Source of the DNA: Macrothele yani
Taxonomy: Eukaryota > Arthropoda > Arachnida > Araneae > Macrothelidae
Assembly: GCA_039090855.1 (NCBI GenBank)
Contig: CM077022.1
Location: 70,394,971 to 70,458,970 of the forward strand
DNA: 64,000 nt
Direction: 5' to 3'
This document shows, one piece after another, positions 31,810 to 43,570 of this stretch. Both the position numbers and the translations under genes were made by a program. Each line of letters opens with the position of its first letter. Position 1 is the first letter of the stretch. The notes under the pieces are model-generated. The model saw nothing but the letters and a program-made list of their open reading frames with translations. It did not search any database and was not told where the DNA came from.

Positions 31810-33393
31810 CTGCAAAAAATTTCTGAAATTCGTGAACCACTTTTCGTGATTCCATTCGTGAATTAACGATACGACCTTTGCCGTGAAATGACGGAAACAA
31901 ACTTTGAATTTCACGTATTTTTCGTACGTTAGGAAAATTCTGAATTTTCAGAACCCTTTCCGCAATTCCTTTCTTGTATTGACGGTAAGTTGCAGTTTTT
32001 AAGATGTGTAAACGGAAAATTCTGAATTTTCAGAACCCTTTCCGCAATTCCTTTCTTGTATTGACGGTAAGTTGCAGTTTTTAAGATGTGTAAACGGAAA
32101 ATTCTGAATTTTCAGAACCCTTTCCGCAATTCCTTTCTTGTATTGACGGTAAGTTGCAGTTTTTAAGATGTGTAAATGGAAAATTCTGAATTTTCAGAAC
32201 CCTTTTCGCATTTCCTTTCTTGTATTGACGGTAAGTTGCAGTTTTTAAGATGTGTAAACGGAAAATTCTGAATTTTTAGAGCCCTTTCCGCATTTCCTTT
32301 CTTGTATTGACGGTAAGTTGCAGTTTTTAAGATGTGTAAACGGAAAATTCTGAATTTCTAGAAACCTTTCCGCAATTCCTTTCTCATATTAACAGAAAAA
32401 CTCCGTTCTCACTTTTTCCGTATCCATATGACGAAAAATAAGATAAATTCACGGGAATATTTGGGGGTTTCATTAACTGTTAAATTTTAACAGTCTGTCG
32501 AAGTATTTGATTTTGAAGTTCTGTAGCGAGATCGGATATTGTGGATAGTATATCACATGATTTTTGGTTACTGTGATTGTGATACAGGATATTTCTTCTC
32601 CACTTCCCCATTTTGTGCACCAGCTATTATATATATTGTGTTACTGTAAGAAACAGGATACTTAAGTTATTGTACAGGTGATTGAACAGTGTTTATGTAT
32701 CTGTCTGTGGAATCCTTATGACAAAAGCTATACTGTATAACTATCAAGATTAAATTTTACATTTAGAAGTTTTGTGAAACAATAGTATAAAACAGTCCAT
32801 TTAACCTTTTCTTAAAGATAATTGAAAGTTATTCTCAGTTAAAAAGAGATCTCAAATTCCAAAGCAGTCTGTTGCTTTGAAACATCACGATGAAAAAAAA
32901 AATACTTAATTTGTGATAAGTACTCCTACAGAAAAAATTAAATTACTACAAACGTATTCAAAATATAATAAGCTCCAACACAAAATGAAATGGCTAAATC
33001 ATTCGCATTAATGGCGGGGGGGGTACATCATCGCGCTGTTGGTTTTTACTTTGAACGTGATTGCGACTACGAAGGCATTCTGGCTTACTGGTTAAGACTC
33101 CGAGTTTGTAACCCAACCGACCTCATTTCGGCTCCCGGCACGAAAGGATTCTGTGGCGTAAGGGCTGAAAGATTCAGCGTCTTTGATTTTGCGAATTATC
33201 TGAACAAATACAGAAGAACCTGAAACGGACTTTTCTGAAATCTACAGAAAATCTTTGAAAATACGGGTTAAAAAAAACGGGCACTTTTAAAAACTGTAAT
33301 TTCGTTAAAAGACGGGCACTTACCGGCAACTTTGCTGCACGTTATTTTCAGAAATTTTCCGTGAATTCACACCACTTATTTTGTATAGTGTAA
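31810..33393 (+). mobile_element. Family H element, copy 2
   Basis: Starts cactgcaaaaaatttctgaa and ends cacttattttgtatagtg, an imperfect inverted end pair bordered by TA on both sides. It carries an 82-bp minisatellite near its left end. 32630-33393 is collinear with copy 1 at 23 kb, and the left third is inverted there. No enzyme is encoded. Confidence 0.6.
31932..32400. repeat. 82-bp minisatellite, five full units and one partial
   Basis: The unit starts ggaaaattctgaattttcag at 31932, 32014, 32096, 32178, 32260 and 32342, exactly 82 bp apart. Units are almost identical. Each unit contains the small inverted repeat AAAATTCTGAATTTT. It lies within family H copy 2 only. Confidence 0.95.
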
Positions 33394-33491
33394 ATTTCCC
33401 GTAGTTTTCTTTAGTTTTGAAAAGTTTAAAAACTGAGGCACAAACGGAATAAGTTGTTGTACAATACTCCGGTACTAGATTTAACGAAATA

Positions 33492-34701
33492 AACAATATT
33501 GACAAAAGTCACCGGACACCCCTTCAAAAGCAAATGAACGGATCCGCTGCGTTGTTAAGATGCGCGGTACAGCTGCAAACGGTACAAAAACAAGCCTGCA
33601 GCTGATCGCGATCATATTGCACTGTCAGGTTGAGTGAAGATGTCACGGAGGGAGAGAACTGACTTTGAGAAAGGAAAGATTGTTGGGTGTTATATTAGTG
33701 TGTTGTCCATAAGAGAAACCGAGAGGCGATTAAACATACCCAAGTCAACTGTTTTGGAAGTACTGAATAAGTGGAAGACACATGAAGCAGCAAAACCCAC
33801 GGGCAGTCCAAAGAAAATCAGTGACAGAGGACGTTGAAGCCTCAGGAGGATCGTTACAGCTAATCGACGGAGTACTGCACAAGACCTCAGTGTAAAAGTG
33901 AGTAAAAATGCTGGAACCTCCGTATGTACACATACCATTCACACAGAAGTTTATTCCATGGGTTGCCGTGGTCGTGCGGCTGCTCATAAGCCTTTCATCT
34001 CCACTCGGAATGCTACTCGTCGTTTAGCATGGTGTAAAGGACATTCATGGTGCGCCGTAGATCAATGGAAACGGGTCCTATGGTCTGATGAATCCAGATA
34101 CACGATCCATCAGTCTGATGGCCGTGTGTGGGTATGGCGGCAGCCGGTGGAACGCTATTTACCACAGTGTACTGTTCCTACGGTCAAGTTTGGAGCTGGC
34201 AGTGTACTCGTGTGGGGGTGTTTTTCGTGCTATTGTCCCGGCCCATTGGTAATCGTGGACAAACCTGTTAACCAGCACGTCTACATCGATTATGCCCTAC
34301 CAACTCTGTGGCAATACTATGGAACCGAGCCTTGTTTGTATCAGCAGGATAATGCACCGAGCCATAAAGAAGTTACTGTTACGGCGCGATTTGACGATAA
34401 TTCCGTATCGTGTGTGCACTGGTCAGCACAGAGCCCTGAGAGCACCTATGGAATGAATTAGAGCCCCGCATAAGAAGTTTGAACCAAGCCCTAATACTAA
34501 GCAACAGTTAGAGTCAGCATTATGTACTGAATGGAAGCGCATACATATCTTTGTATTCCAAAACCATGTCGAAAGCATGTCTCGAAGGGTCAGTGCATGC
34601 ATATTAAGGCCAAAGGTGGACCGACACCGTACTAATGTATGTCAATAAATGCTATGTTGTGTTTCTCTTCTAGGTGTCCGGTGACTTTTGTCAATATAGT
34701 G
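33492..34701 (+). pseudogene. Tc1-like transposon, family B copy 2, with broken transposase
   Basis: Ends carry TGACAAAAGTCACCGG and its complement; the right end is followed by TA (34702-34703). The frame starts MSRRERTDFEKGKIVGCYIS and stops within 70 codons (ISDRGR then TGA). It reopens as [27 protein letters not shown] (first Asp), CFSCYCPGPL, QQDNAPSH (second Asp). About 17 bases are missing just after SAQSPE, removing the DLNP segment and shifting the frame before HLW, so the third catalytic position is destroyed. Confidence 0.9.
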
Positions 34702-34927
34702 TATATTTCAACACTTTGAATGTAGTTCAAAAGGGTGATATAAACTTGTGCTGGCCAATCTTAGTCAATCTCAACTCTGTTGAAAGCAAAATAGCTCAAA
34801 TGTTCCGGGAAACAGCGAGAAACTATTTTCATTATTACTTGTGGGAATCAGAAACTTTGTCAGCTGGTTTTTGTGGCCCAGTTTGGAATTAAGAACAAGG
34901 TAAATTAAGGCTATAAATTGTTCTTAC

Positions 34928-35435
34928 CTTAGAGGCCTAGTGGTTAGCGAGTCAGACTATCAATGCAAGGTCCTCAGGTTCGAACCTGGGCTGATCTTTC
35001 AGAGATGGTGTGATTTACTAACAATCGCTGAATATCCACCGTGCATCGGACGAGCACGTTAAGTGACGGCCCCCAGGCTGGACCCACTGGTTAAATGGGT
35101 ATCCTTTCCTATGCCCCCTGAAATTCTCTCACCCCTCTCTGTGCAACATCGTACTTGTACGGTGGCGCCATCTACTGTATTCTAATCTCACTACAAACTG
35201 TTCTGTCAAAGTCGCTAGACTTGCTCTCATTCCTTCCGTTTCTGTGTCCTGCCCAAAAGGCGATCTCGCTGTAGGTGGCTGGGACCTAAACTCTACTCAC
35301 TGTGGACGGAAGTCCTACAAGAAAATGACAAATACTGTGAATAGGACTCTTAGTCAAGCGACGGATCAGAGGGAACGTTGTTATCGGCGCCAAATTCGTG
35401 ACTGCGTGAGCACTTTTTCCACAAAATAGTAAATC
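34928..35435 (+). mobile_element. SINE-C, tRNA-derived, single copy
   Basis: Box A (TAGTGGTTAGCGAGTC) and box B (GGTTCGAACCTGGG) give a tRNA-like head. The body shares CCGTGCATCGGACGAGCACG and TTAAG with SINE-B, so the two families share a core, but the 3' halves differ. The 3' boundary is uncertain; no duplication was found. Confidence 0.65.
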
Positions 35436-35529
35436 TATGGTAGTAATCCGATTTATTTGGCATAAAAATGTAAATATACTTTTCCAAGCTTTTGCAGGTC
35501 AAGCAGATGGTGTTTTCAGGGAGGGTAAA

Positions 35530-36325
35530 CAGGAAACTGTAATCTGAAGAATAGAACGCTTCAACAATTTGAACTCGTAGACTTGACTAGACAATAAAAA
35601 TAATAACATACACTTCGAACTAGATACTTAACTTTGTCGAAAAAGCCAGAATAACACGTTGTGATCTTTTTATGCCGCAGCTACACTACCTGAGCTCAAT
35701 TCCCTACATACCAAATGTTTCCTACCAACTCAAAAATTTACTCAAGATGAAATACGGTGTTGGGATAAGGTCTTTTGCATCTTTATACACCATGCTTAAG
35801 AGAAATACTGAGAAAATTCATCTTTCCAACAAGGCAAGTGTTCATGCGATTCTCTTTCCGACGGTTCCAGACGTTACCACATTGGAATGACCACGAAGAT
35901 ACTACTTTGGAACAACGAAACGCCCGTTTATGATTAAAATCAACTATAGCATAAAAGAGCCACAAGGCACGACAAAGTGACCAAGGCCCTATCAAGGAAA
36001 GTCAAATTTAAGTCCGCTATTCCAATGCAGGATGATATAAAGAAATTAGCTTCCTACACTCCACTAAAGCCATTCGAAAAACAATAGAGATCTTTACCAA
36101 CAGCGGAGCTTGCAATGATAGCGTCTATCTAGGGTTCCCACGAATCTGGAACCAGTTCTTCAAATAACACCACTTTCTTTCCAAGATACCGCGTGCCCAA
36201 CGAAAATGACGCTTCGTGTCTGTGAATGAAAATTACATTTGCATCTATTTGTTTATTGTCTAGTCAAGTCACTGCGTTCAAATTGTTGCAACGTTCCATT
36301 ATTCAAATTGCAGTATTTTGTCTAC
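35530..36325 (+). mobile_element. Penelope-like element 3' fragment with inverted 64-bp ends
   Basis: 35536-35600 and 36252-36318 are inverted copies sharing cttgactagacaataaa and caacaatttgaac. Between them a broken frame reads IPYIPNVSYQLKNLL and FASLYTMLKRNTE (the linker after the reverse transcriptase), ENDHEDTTLEQRNARL-like residues, and, after a frameshift, STKAIRKTIEIFTNSGACND..LGFPRIWNQFF then stop. That ending is characteristic of PLE proteins and parallels the one at 44183. The GIY-YIG core itself was not clearly seen here. Confidence 0.65.
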
Positions 36326-36474
36326 TTTCCTTAACAAAGCCATCTGGTTGATGTGCAAAAGATTGGAGAAATATATTTATATTTTTACGCCATTAAATCG
36401 GATTACTGGAATAATTTTACAAATTTGTGCACAGTTTATCGGTATTAATTGCCCTGTTTGGGGAATACCGACTA

Positions 36475-36731
36475 TCGTGAGCAACTCAATCAACTATAAG
36501 CAGTCGCCCGTCTCTATATTGCTTTTATTGAAGTTTTAACGACACCGTGAGCACTCAATGGGCTATAAGCAGTCGCCCGTCCCTAATTTAGGGTCACTGG
36601 TTCCAGGGAAGGAAGAGAGCCAGTGCCGTAAGACAAACACAACATCCATGCCTCACTGGAATTCGAACCCGGACCCCTTTTGGATGAATGATCAGAGGCC
36701 ATCGCTTAGACCACTGCGCTACTGTGGCGGC
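36475..36731 (-). mobile_element. SINE-A copies, one fragment and one nearly complete
   Basis: A short 3' fragment (tcgtgagcaactcaatcaac) at 36475-36522 precedes a nearly full minus-strand copy at 36540-36731 with box B (TTCGAACCCGGACCCC in reverse) and box A. Confidence 0.8.
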
Positions 36732-36882
36732 TAATTTGGGATTACCGGTTCCAGGGCGGTGGCAGGAGCCAGTGCTGTAAGACACAAACATCATCCATGC
36801 CTCACCCGGAATTCGAACCCGTACCCCTTTCGGACGAACGATTGAAAGTCAGCGCTTCGTACCATTTGGCCACCGGGTTGGC
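36732..36882 (-). mobile_element. SINE-A, 3'-truncated copy adjacent to another
   Basis: It starts directly after the previous copy (gattaccggttccagg) and runs to the tRNA-like head (accatttggccaccggg). It lacks the last 60 or so bases of the body. Several substitutions make it more diverged than its neighbour. Confidence 0.8.
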
Positions 36883-36902
36883 TAAACTGTATGTGTAATA
36901 CA

Positions 36903-38047
36903 TACAGGGGTTGGACACAATAATGTGATCACCAAGTTCTCACGTACCTAATAGTAGTGGGACCACTTTTCACATTCAAAATCGCCTGAATCCTCCTCGG
37001 AATGGACGCATACAAATCCTGAATGGTGATTAGTGGGATGTTACACCATTCTTCATGCGGAAACTGCTCCAGGTCTTAGAGAGATGCAGGAGGATGATAA
37101 CGGGATCTTACTCTGTTTTTAAACACAGTGGCTCGATGATGTGTAAGTCTGGTGATAGGGGAAGCCAAGGAAGGTGTGAAAGTTCCTACTCGTGTTCCTC
37201 AAACCACGATTGGACATTCCGAGCTCTGTGAATTGGGGCGTTATCATCTTGATAGATGGCATCCTTTGCGTAAAACAATGCCTGAGCCGTTGGTTGGATT
37301 TGGTCGGCCAAAATGGTTTTCATACGCCCTGCTACTCATCAGCTCTTTCAAGGGGATCAGGGGACCTGCTGAAAACCACGATATGACCGCCCAGAGATGA
37401 CAGGACCACCACCATGCTGTACTGTTGAGAGCAGACAACCTGGTTGTACGCTTCTGAACGTGTTCTTCACACGTAAACAGGTCCTGCGGTTTGGAACAGT
37501 GTTAATGTGGATTCATCCGACCAGATTACATGCTTCCATGCATCGGCAGTCACGTCTTATGCTCCTGGCATCATTCCCGTCGCCGTTGTGCATTCGCCTG
37601 GGTCACCAGAGGTTTTGCAATAGCAGCTCTGCCATGAATATTTTCTGTATGCAGTTCCCTGCGCACTGTTTTCATTGATACTGGGGTCTGGTGATGCAAT
37701 TTGAGCTCCGCAATAATTTTCAGCGCCATGGTCTTCTTATTACGGGTAACAATCCTCTTTAATGCTCTCTTGTCTCTATCAGTTAGTCTTTTTCCAGCCG
37801 TTCTGGTGTTTCGCAGACGAGGATTTGCCCCGAACACGGTATGCTGTCAAGACCCTAGATACAGTAGCTCTCGATACCACCACTACCCTGGCGACTGTTG
37901 TCACGGAGACACCAACTAGCCGGCGACCAACAATTAACCCTCTTTCGAAGTCTGTTAGGTAGCTCATTTCGTCGTCACCCTGAAAGAAATTTTCCAACAA
38001 GACAGTTTAAATGTACTTACACGGGTTCTTGAGGTTCTAAACAAAGC
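36903..38047 (-). pseudogene. Tc1-like transposon, family N, decayed
   Basis: The left end gttggacacaataatgtgat-cacc is of Tc1 type. Reading leftward from 38000: DEMSYLTDFERGLIVGRRL with helix VSVTTVARVVVVSRATVSRVL, then a frameshift, NTRTAGKRLTDRDKRALKRIV and VSMKTVRRELHTENIHGRAAIAKPLV (second DNA-binding region). WSDES-like coding is near 37520 but the catalytic half is a patchwork of frames. The right end is not at 38047, where family C copy 2 begins; a possible continuation lies beyond it at 39261-39355 (ttctgtccaaccc). Confidence 0.75.
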
Positions 38048-38049
38048 TA

Positions 38050-39258
38050 CACTATCTACCAACAAGTAATTGGACACCTGTAATAGCAAAGGAAAGCGAA
38101 GTTTATTCTCCTTCAATAGTTGGTGGAACCTCCACGAGCGGCGATTACAGCTGCGACCCTCCGGAGCATACTCTCAACCAGGCGTTGTACGACGGCTAGC
38201 GGTATTTTCTTCCACTTGGCTTGGAGAAAACAGGTCAGTTCCTTCACCGATTTCGGACCCTTAAGTCGACGCTGCAACTCGTCCCAGAGGTGCTCGGTAG
38301 GGTTAAGGTCCGTGCTCTGCGCAGGCCAGTCCATTCGATTAACCCCATTGTCACCATACCAAGCCATGGTGGACCTCGCAACATGACAGGTGGCATTGTC
38401 ATCCTGAAAGTAACATGGGTCCACCCCGTAAAACTGCCACAACGTAGTAACCGCATGGTCATCCAAAATGGTGCAGTAGGTCTCGGCGTTGAGTCTACCA
38501 GGAATTGCGACCAAGGGACCCGTGCCATACTAGGAGAAACACCCCCATAGCATAATTTCACCGCCGCCGAACTTCACAGTTGGCACAATACATTCCGGCA
38601 GGAGGCGTTCTCCAGGCAGACGCCAAATCCAGACCCTGCCATCCGAATGGTAGAGGGTGAACCTTGATTCGTCGCTCCAGAGAACCTGTTTCCACCACTG
38701 TTCAACGGTCCGCTGTCGACGTTCTTTGCACCACGTTAGCCGAGCAGCGCTATTGGACTTGGTGATCAAAGGCTTGTGAGCGGCAGCACGTCCATGATAA
38801 CCGAGCAGATGGGCTTTCTTACGGATGGTATTCATCGAAATAACACTCCCGGATGCCTGTTGAAACTCCTCGCGGATATGGCCCATCGATTTGGTGCGAT
38901 TCTTCCGAATTTCTCTGGTCAGCACCCGTCGGTCTCTAACTCCCAGTTTTGTGGGTCTGCCGGGTCGGGGCACATTCCGACAGTCACCTCTCATCTTCCA
39001 CTTGCCAACCACGTAGGCCACTGTCGATTTTGGGTACTTCAACTCGCTGGATATGTCACGTATGGATCGGCCATTTCTGTGATACCCGACGATTACACCT
39101 TTCTCGAAATCAGAGAGCTCCGAACTGCGTGGCATCTTGCATGCGACTGGTTGCGTTGTTGTTTCCTACACGATATTTAACGGCGGCGGCCGTGACGTGT
39201 ATCAGGACCGCAGATATCGTCATTGCAGGGGTGTCGAATTACTTGTTGGTAGATAGTG
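38050..39258 (-). mobile_element. Tc1-like transposon, family C copy 2, complete ends
   Basis: Same inverted repeats as copy 1 (CACTATCTACCAACAAGTAA), next to TA at 38048-38049 and 39259-39260. It appears to have inserted into the 5' part of the family N element. Confidence 0.95.
38113..39135 (-). pseudogene. Tc1-like transposase, family C copy 2, full length with one stop codon
   Basis: From MPRSSELSDFEKGVIVGYHR at 39135 the frame is 340 residues long to STNY at 38113 and is interrupted only by TAG at 38530-38532, where copy 1 has Trp (CFSWYG). Helix-turn-helix motifs are RSIRDISSELKYPKSTVAYV and [14 protein letters not shown], joined by RPGRPTK. The triad WSDESRF, QDDNATCH and NPTEHLWDE is intact with 34-residue spacing. 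Relative to copy 1 it has one extra Trp (EQWWKQ) and a four-residue in-frame deletion after RRLK. It is the least damaged transposase in the window. Confidence 0.95.
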
Positions 39259-39436
39259 TATTACAACCAAAACGTGGTGGATACCTTTGCGTTTTGTGAT
39301 GTACGCAGCTGCATTGAAAGTCACGTCTCTGAGCGTGGTTCTGTCCAACCCACAATAAAATTAAAAGTCCTAATGTTAGCAATAAAATTAAATTCTAATA
39401 ATAATAATACGTATAGAACAAAACACTGTGGCAATA

Positions 39437-40278
39437 TCTTCTTATATAAAAAAACAAACAAAAAAAAACACAAAACGTCTGTTTGCCTGAAGCAGTAAAA
39501 ACTCTCGAACGCCGAACTATGACATCGTGAAATTTGCATAGCTTATTAATACTGGAATTTCTAGGTCAACGCAACTATTTTAAGATCTCTACGTTGTTCC
39601 GTTTACGAGTTATGAATTAATTAATAAGCTAGTCAATAAAGTCAGCGTCGTTTGCTACGTTATCCTGTTCTAAATCTGAAAGCTCGTGACTGCATTCATC
39701 GCCCCGGCACATCCATAGGTGTTTCTATTCTTTGAGAACTGTGCATAAAAAAATGCAAAAACGAACTTTGCGAAATCTTAAAGAAACGGGCTGAAATTTT
39801 TATCAACATCATGAATTGGTAATAAGAGGAGTCCCTCAAATTTTCCCCGGAATCCGGTCAAAACTTTTTAAAATAGGTATGGAGTTTTTAATTCATCAGT
39901 AAACAGAACGCAGAAACGGTTAATAAAATGTTGACGGCTAATTTCAAAAGTTATTTACCGATTCAGGCGAAATTTGGAGGTCATGTTCCTATTAAAGATT
40001 TATGGTGTTCATTAAAATTTCAGCCAGTTTCATAAAATATTCGCAAAGATACGTTTTTGACTTTTTTATCTATGAGATTCGCCCCTCAAAGACGTCTGAA
40101 ACTGAAAGCACCTGATGCATTTGATCGTCGATAACAAATTGTCAACGAATTTTGTTCAGTTAGTGTTCCAATGCTGTGTCTCCTGGACGCGTGTTAAATA
40201 ATTCGTAACGCTTTTGGTCCGTTTGATTCTACAGATTCCATACATTCTGTACCGGGCAGAGCCGGGTAGTAAAGCTAG
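39437..40278 (+). mobile_element. Non-autonomous Helitron, longer copy
   Basis: It begins TCTTCTTATATAAA after an A and ends with the hairpin ACCGGGCAGAGCCGGGT, then AGTAAAGCTAG followed by T. The first 200 bases match the Helitron at 12502-12830. The interior has no Rep/helicase coding. No target duplication is present, as expected. Confidence 0.88.
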
Positions 40279-40299
40279 TCGTAGATAAATATAAACCAA

Positions 40300-40412
40300 A
40301 AAGCACAAGACTTTATGAGAAAATCCGGGTTTTTATATACCGGTGCATTCATACATACAATATCTGCCGAGCTTTCGGTCACCAATGGGCAGCTTTTCAT
40401 CAAGGCACTAGA
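40300..40412 (-). repeat. PLE terminal-repeat fragment
   Basis: On the minus strand: CCTTGATGAAAAGC, a weak four-pair stem (TGCC-catt-GGTG), CCGAAAGCTCGGCAG, then atattgtatgtatg. The same sequence, in the other orientation, is at 42243-42345 (agctcggcagatattgcatg). The order follows the PLE hammerhead-like pattern seen at 44040, 46370 and 46620. Confidence 0.55.
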
Positions 40413-40809
40413 AAGACTTCAGACCTAAACTGTAAAACAGAAAGTTTAAGTTTTATTGCCTTGAAAAAATCCGCCCGTTGGCAGAGATGAACTTAGGGCT
40501 TTGCCACCCTTAGGCCTAGACAAATTTACCGCCTCTACTACCATTTAAAATAAAGAATTTGATGGCTACAGTTTCATGTAACTCATTCGGATCCGATCCA
40601 GAAGCAAAACAAAATTATATGATTAGATGGGGGGAGGAATGTAGCCTATGCAAAGCTGAATACAAATACAAATAATAACTTAGAGCTTAAATGTGGTGAA
40701 ATTATAAACTGGAATTTTTCTTATGACAGTTAATAAAAAAATTTAATCTATCGTTGACAAAAATTCCTTACTTTTGACTTTCGCCACCAATTCCTAAATT
40801 GTTTAAATA

Positions 40810-42010
40810 CACCGATTAGCCATTACATTATGATCACCCTCAGCCTAGAGAAATGAGCGCGCCTGGAGACTGAACGGTGGCGCAGGTGAAGTTCACGGAA
40901 CAGTATATATACAACCCGATGACCCGCTTCCAGTTAGTAGAGTGTTCGGAGTTAGAATGGAAAAAGCTGCCGATTTATCGGAGTTTGATAAAGGACAAAT
41001 TGTGATGACACGGCGCTTCGGAACTACGATCACGGAAACGGCGCGGCTTGTGGATTGTTCGCGTGCCGCGGTAGTGAGTATGAATCAAAAGTGGTGTACA
41101 GATGGCCAAACGACGAACCGTTGTCCGGCCGTGTGTCGTCCGCAGCTCATTGAAACCAGAGGAGAGCGGAGGCTGTCGCGCATTGTTCACAGCGACCGCA
41201 GGGCCACAGTGCGATAAATCACCCGCAACTACAACAGTGGTGATCAGGGCAATGTGTCATAGCCCACAGTTCATTGCAGCCTTCTGCGCATACTCCTGCG
41301 TAGCCGAAGACCCAGCCGGGTCCCCATACTCACTGCACGTCACCGCCAACAACGCATGAAATGGGCCTAAGATTATCTAGAGTGGACCGTGGATGATTGG
41401 AAGAAATTGGTCTGGTCCGAGGAATCAAGTTTCCGGGTGCATCACGTAGACAGCCGAGCGCGGATACGCCGATTACCAACTTAGGCTATGGCACCTGGAT
41501 GCACTGTTGGGCCTAAATTGGCCGGCGGCGGCGGTGTTATGCTGTGGGTGATGTTTTCTTGGGATACTTTAGGCCCCATTATCCCAACAGCACAATCGCT
41601 GACAGCTGGCAGGTATCTGAACCAAGTTCACCCATTCATGCCAACTGTGTTCCCTGCTGGTGATGGCCATTCTCAACAGGATAATACGCCATGCCAAAAC
41701 CGTCAAGAAGTGGTTTGAGGAACATGCTGGTGACTTTCTGTTAATGTCCTGGCCTCCAAATTCACCTGACATTACCCCAATCGAACATTTGTTGTTCGAC
41801 TTGAAAAAGCGGGTTCGCGCTAAATCACCACCACCCCGAAATGTAAGGGAACTGGAGGACCTGCTGTTGACATTATGGTACCAGATACCCCAGAATACCT
41901 ATCGCCACCTCATCGAAGCGATGTCTCGCTGAGTGGCCGCTGTCTTGCGGGATAAAGAGGGTCCTACAGCTTTATTAGGTAGGTGGTCATAATATAATGG
42001 CTAATCGGTG
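40810..42010 (+). pseudogene. Tc1-like transposon, family A copy 2, with broken transposase
   Basis: Ends carry CACCGATTAGCCATTACATT and its complement, next to TA (40808-40809, 42011-42012). From ATG 40957: [20 protein letters not shown], helix [19 protein letters not shown], then a stop after RRATVR (41217). Later parts in shifting frames: the first Asp box has become WSEESSF (Asp to Glu), SQQDNTPCQN (second Asp), and SPDITPIEHLLFDL (Glu). Spacing is 36. The ending is EAMSR then a stop, with VAAVLRDKEGPTAL beyond. Confidence 0.9.
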
Positions 42011-42242
42011 TATGTGTGTCTATGGTTTCTTAAGTCGAAGAGGAAGGGAATTACGGAAATTCGAAAACAAAATCTTGTATACAGCAGTTTTCGGACTAAA
42101 CGTTAGTTTCCGCTTTTATTTTAATTTAAAATTTTTCTTTCGTTATTTTTGGGTTTTAACAAATTATTAATTTTTACTACGGCTAAAATTTGTCTCCCTA
42201 GGCCCGGGCCTACTCGGCCTATTCGGAAATCCATCGCTTCCT

Positions 42243-42345
42243 GTTGGTGAGGGAAAGCTCGGCAGATATTGCATGAATACACCGGTATATTAAGACCTGG
42301 ATTTCCTCATAAAGTCTTGTGTTTTTTGGTTTATAATAATACATA
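42243..42345 (+). repeat. PLE terminal-repeat fragment, opposite orientation
   Basis: Inverted match to 40300-40390, sharing gctcggcagatattg, caccggtatat and cataaagtcttgtg. The pair encloses family A copy 2 and about 0.6 kb of undefined sequence. Confidence 0.55.
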
Positions 42346-43061
42346 CCATTGAATGTTTTTATCAAAAGAAATACACTTTCAGATTTTAATCACTGCGTTA
42401 GTGAAAGGTATGCACAGTGGCGTAACGGGAAATCCCCCCTCCCCCCTCCCCCCACCACCACCACGCAAAAATCTGTTCGGGTCCCTTTTGCGAAAATATA
42501 TTAGCACTCAATTACAAATTTTTAATTCCATATTATTAAGTAGGACAAGCCGTCAACGGTAACCTATAACTCGGGTACAGTTGGCAAAATTTTGAGCGAA
42601 GTTATTGTAAAATCTAAGCTCGTTAAGGCGTCTCTTATAACAAATTCTAAAAAACGAAAGAGTAAAATTTATGACTTCCAGAACAAAAGTACGAAACATT
42701 CTAAAAGAGAAATGCCTAAAATTTATCATGAACTACTTTCTATCACGCCTTCACGTTGGTTGTGATCAGGTTGCACGTAAACAAAGCGGAAAGACACACT
42801 CAGACCAGGAACCACGTTTTTCATTTTGTATCGCAAAAGACACACACACACACACACACACACTCACACACACAAAAAAAACGAAAAAAAAAACTTCTTT
42901 TTATTATTATAGATTAAGCAAGTGTTCAGCTAACAGACGGAGTCTTTCTATTTCTTCGTTTTTCAATTCAAACGCTTTTTTTAATTAATGTTAGTGAGCC
43001 GACTTTCGTGAAACTGTTCAAGTAAAAGGCCATCTAGTTTCAATTGAAATTCCTCAATGAC
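42346..43061. other. No gene; CA microsatellite
   Basis: A CA repeat runs from about 42839 to 42873. A hAT-like end (cagtggcgtaacgggaaatc) is at 42414, with no partner found. Nothing else is supported. Confidence 0.5.
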
Positions 43062-43570
43062 ACACAATTTCGGGAATCGGAAGGCGTCAAAACCTGCCCA
43101 TGGACGATGTCCAATCGCATGCCAAACATCACGGTGATCGGATGTGTCATGTCGTACCTATGCCCGAACAACTAATTGTCCCGAGTCTCGTATAGACAGC
43201 GGAATTTTTCAATTATTATCAAAATTGGTCAGTTTTTTAATGGTCATTATTTGCATAAGACACGACCAATAACCATGGTACCAACCCCATGTCACTCATC
43301 ATGTCCTTCCCTTCTCTGTGGCAAGTGTCACTGCGATCAGCTGAAGATCTTTCGAGGAGATGGGTAACAAACGACCCCTTCTCAAAACTCGGAAAAAAAC
43401 CTAAAAATGCAAGTTTTTGGACGATTATTCCGCAATAACACGGAATTTCGGGAATCGGAAGGCGTCAAAACCTGACCGTGGACGATGTCCAATCGCATGC
43501 AAAAAATCACGGTGATCGGATGTGTACCTATGCCCGAACAACTAATTGTCTCGAGTCTCGTAAAGAGAGC
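43062..43570 (+). repeat. Direct repeat pair of about 135 bp, 375 bp apart
   Basis: 43062-43199 and 43437-43567 share aatttcgggaatcggaaggc, gacgatgtccaatcgcatgc, cacggtgatcggatgtg and ccgaacaactaattgtc. The spacer is unrelated. They are not convincing LTRs because no TG..CA ends or primer-binding site are seen. Confidence 0.8.

Noticed and set aside
33690..33987. Minus-strand frames opposite Tc1 copy B2
   Set aside because: Shadows of the transposase reading frame on the other strand.
42671..42988. Frame with THTHTHT run
   Set aside because: It is the CA microsatellite read as protein.
43062..43570. LTR pair of a retrotransposon
   Set aside because: No TG..CA ends, primer-binding site or gag/pol coding; spacer only 240 bp.
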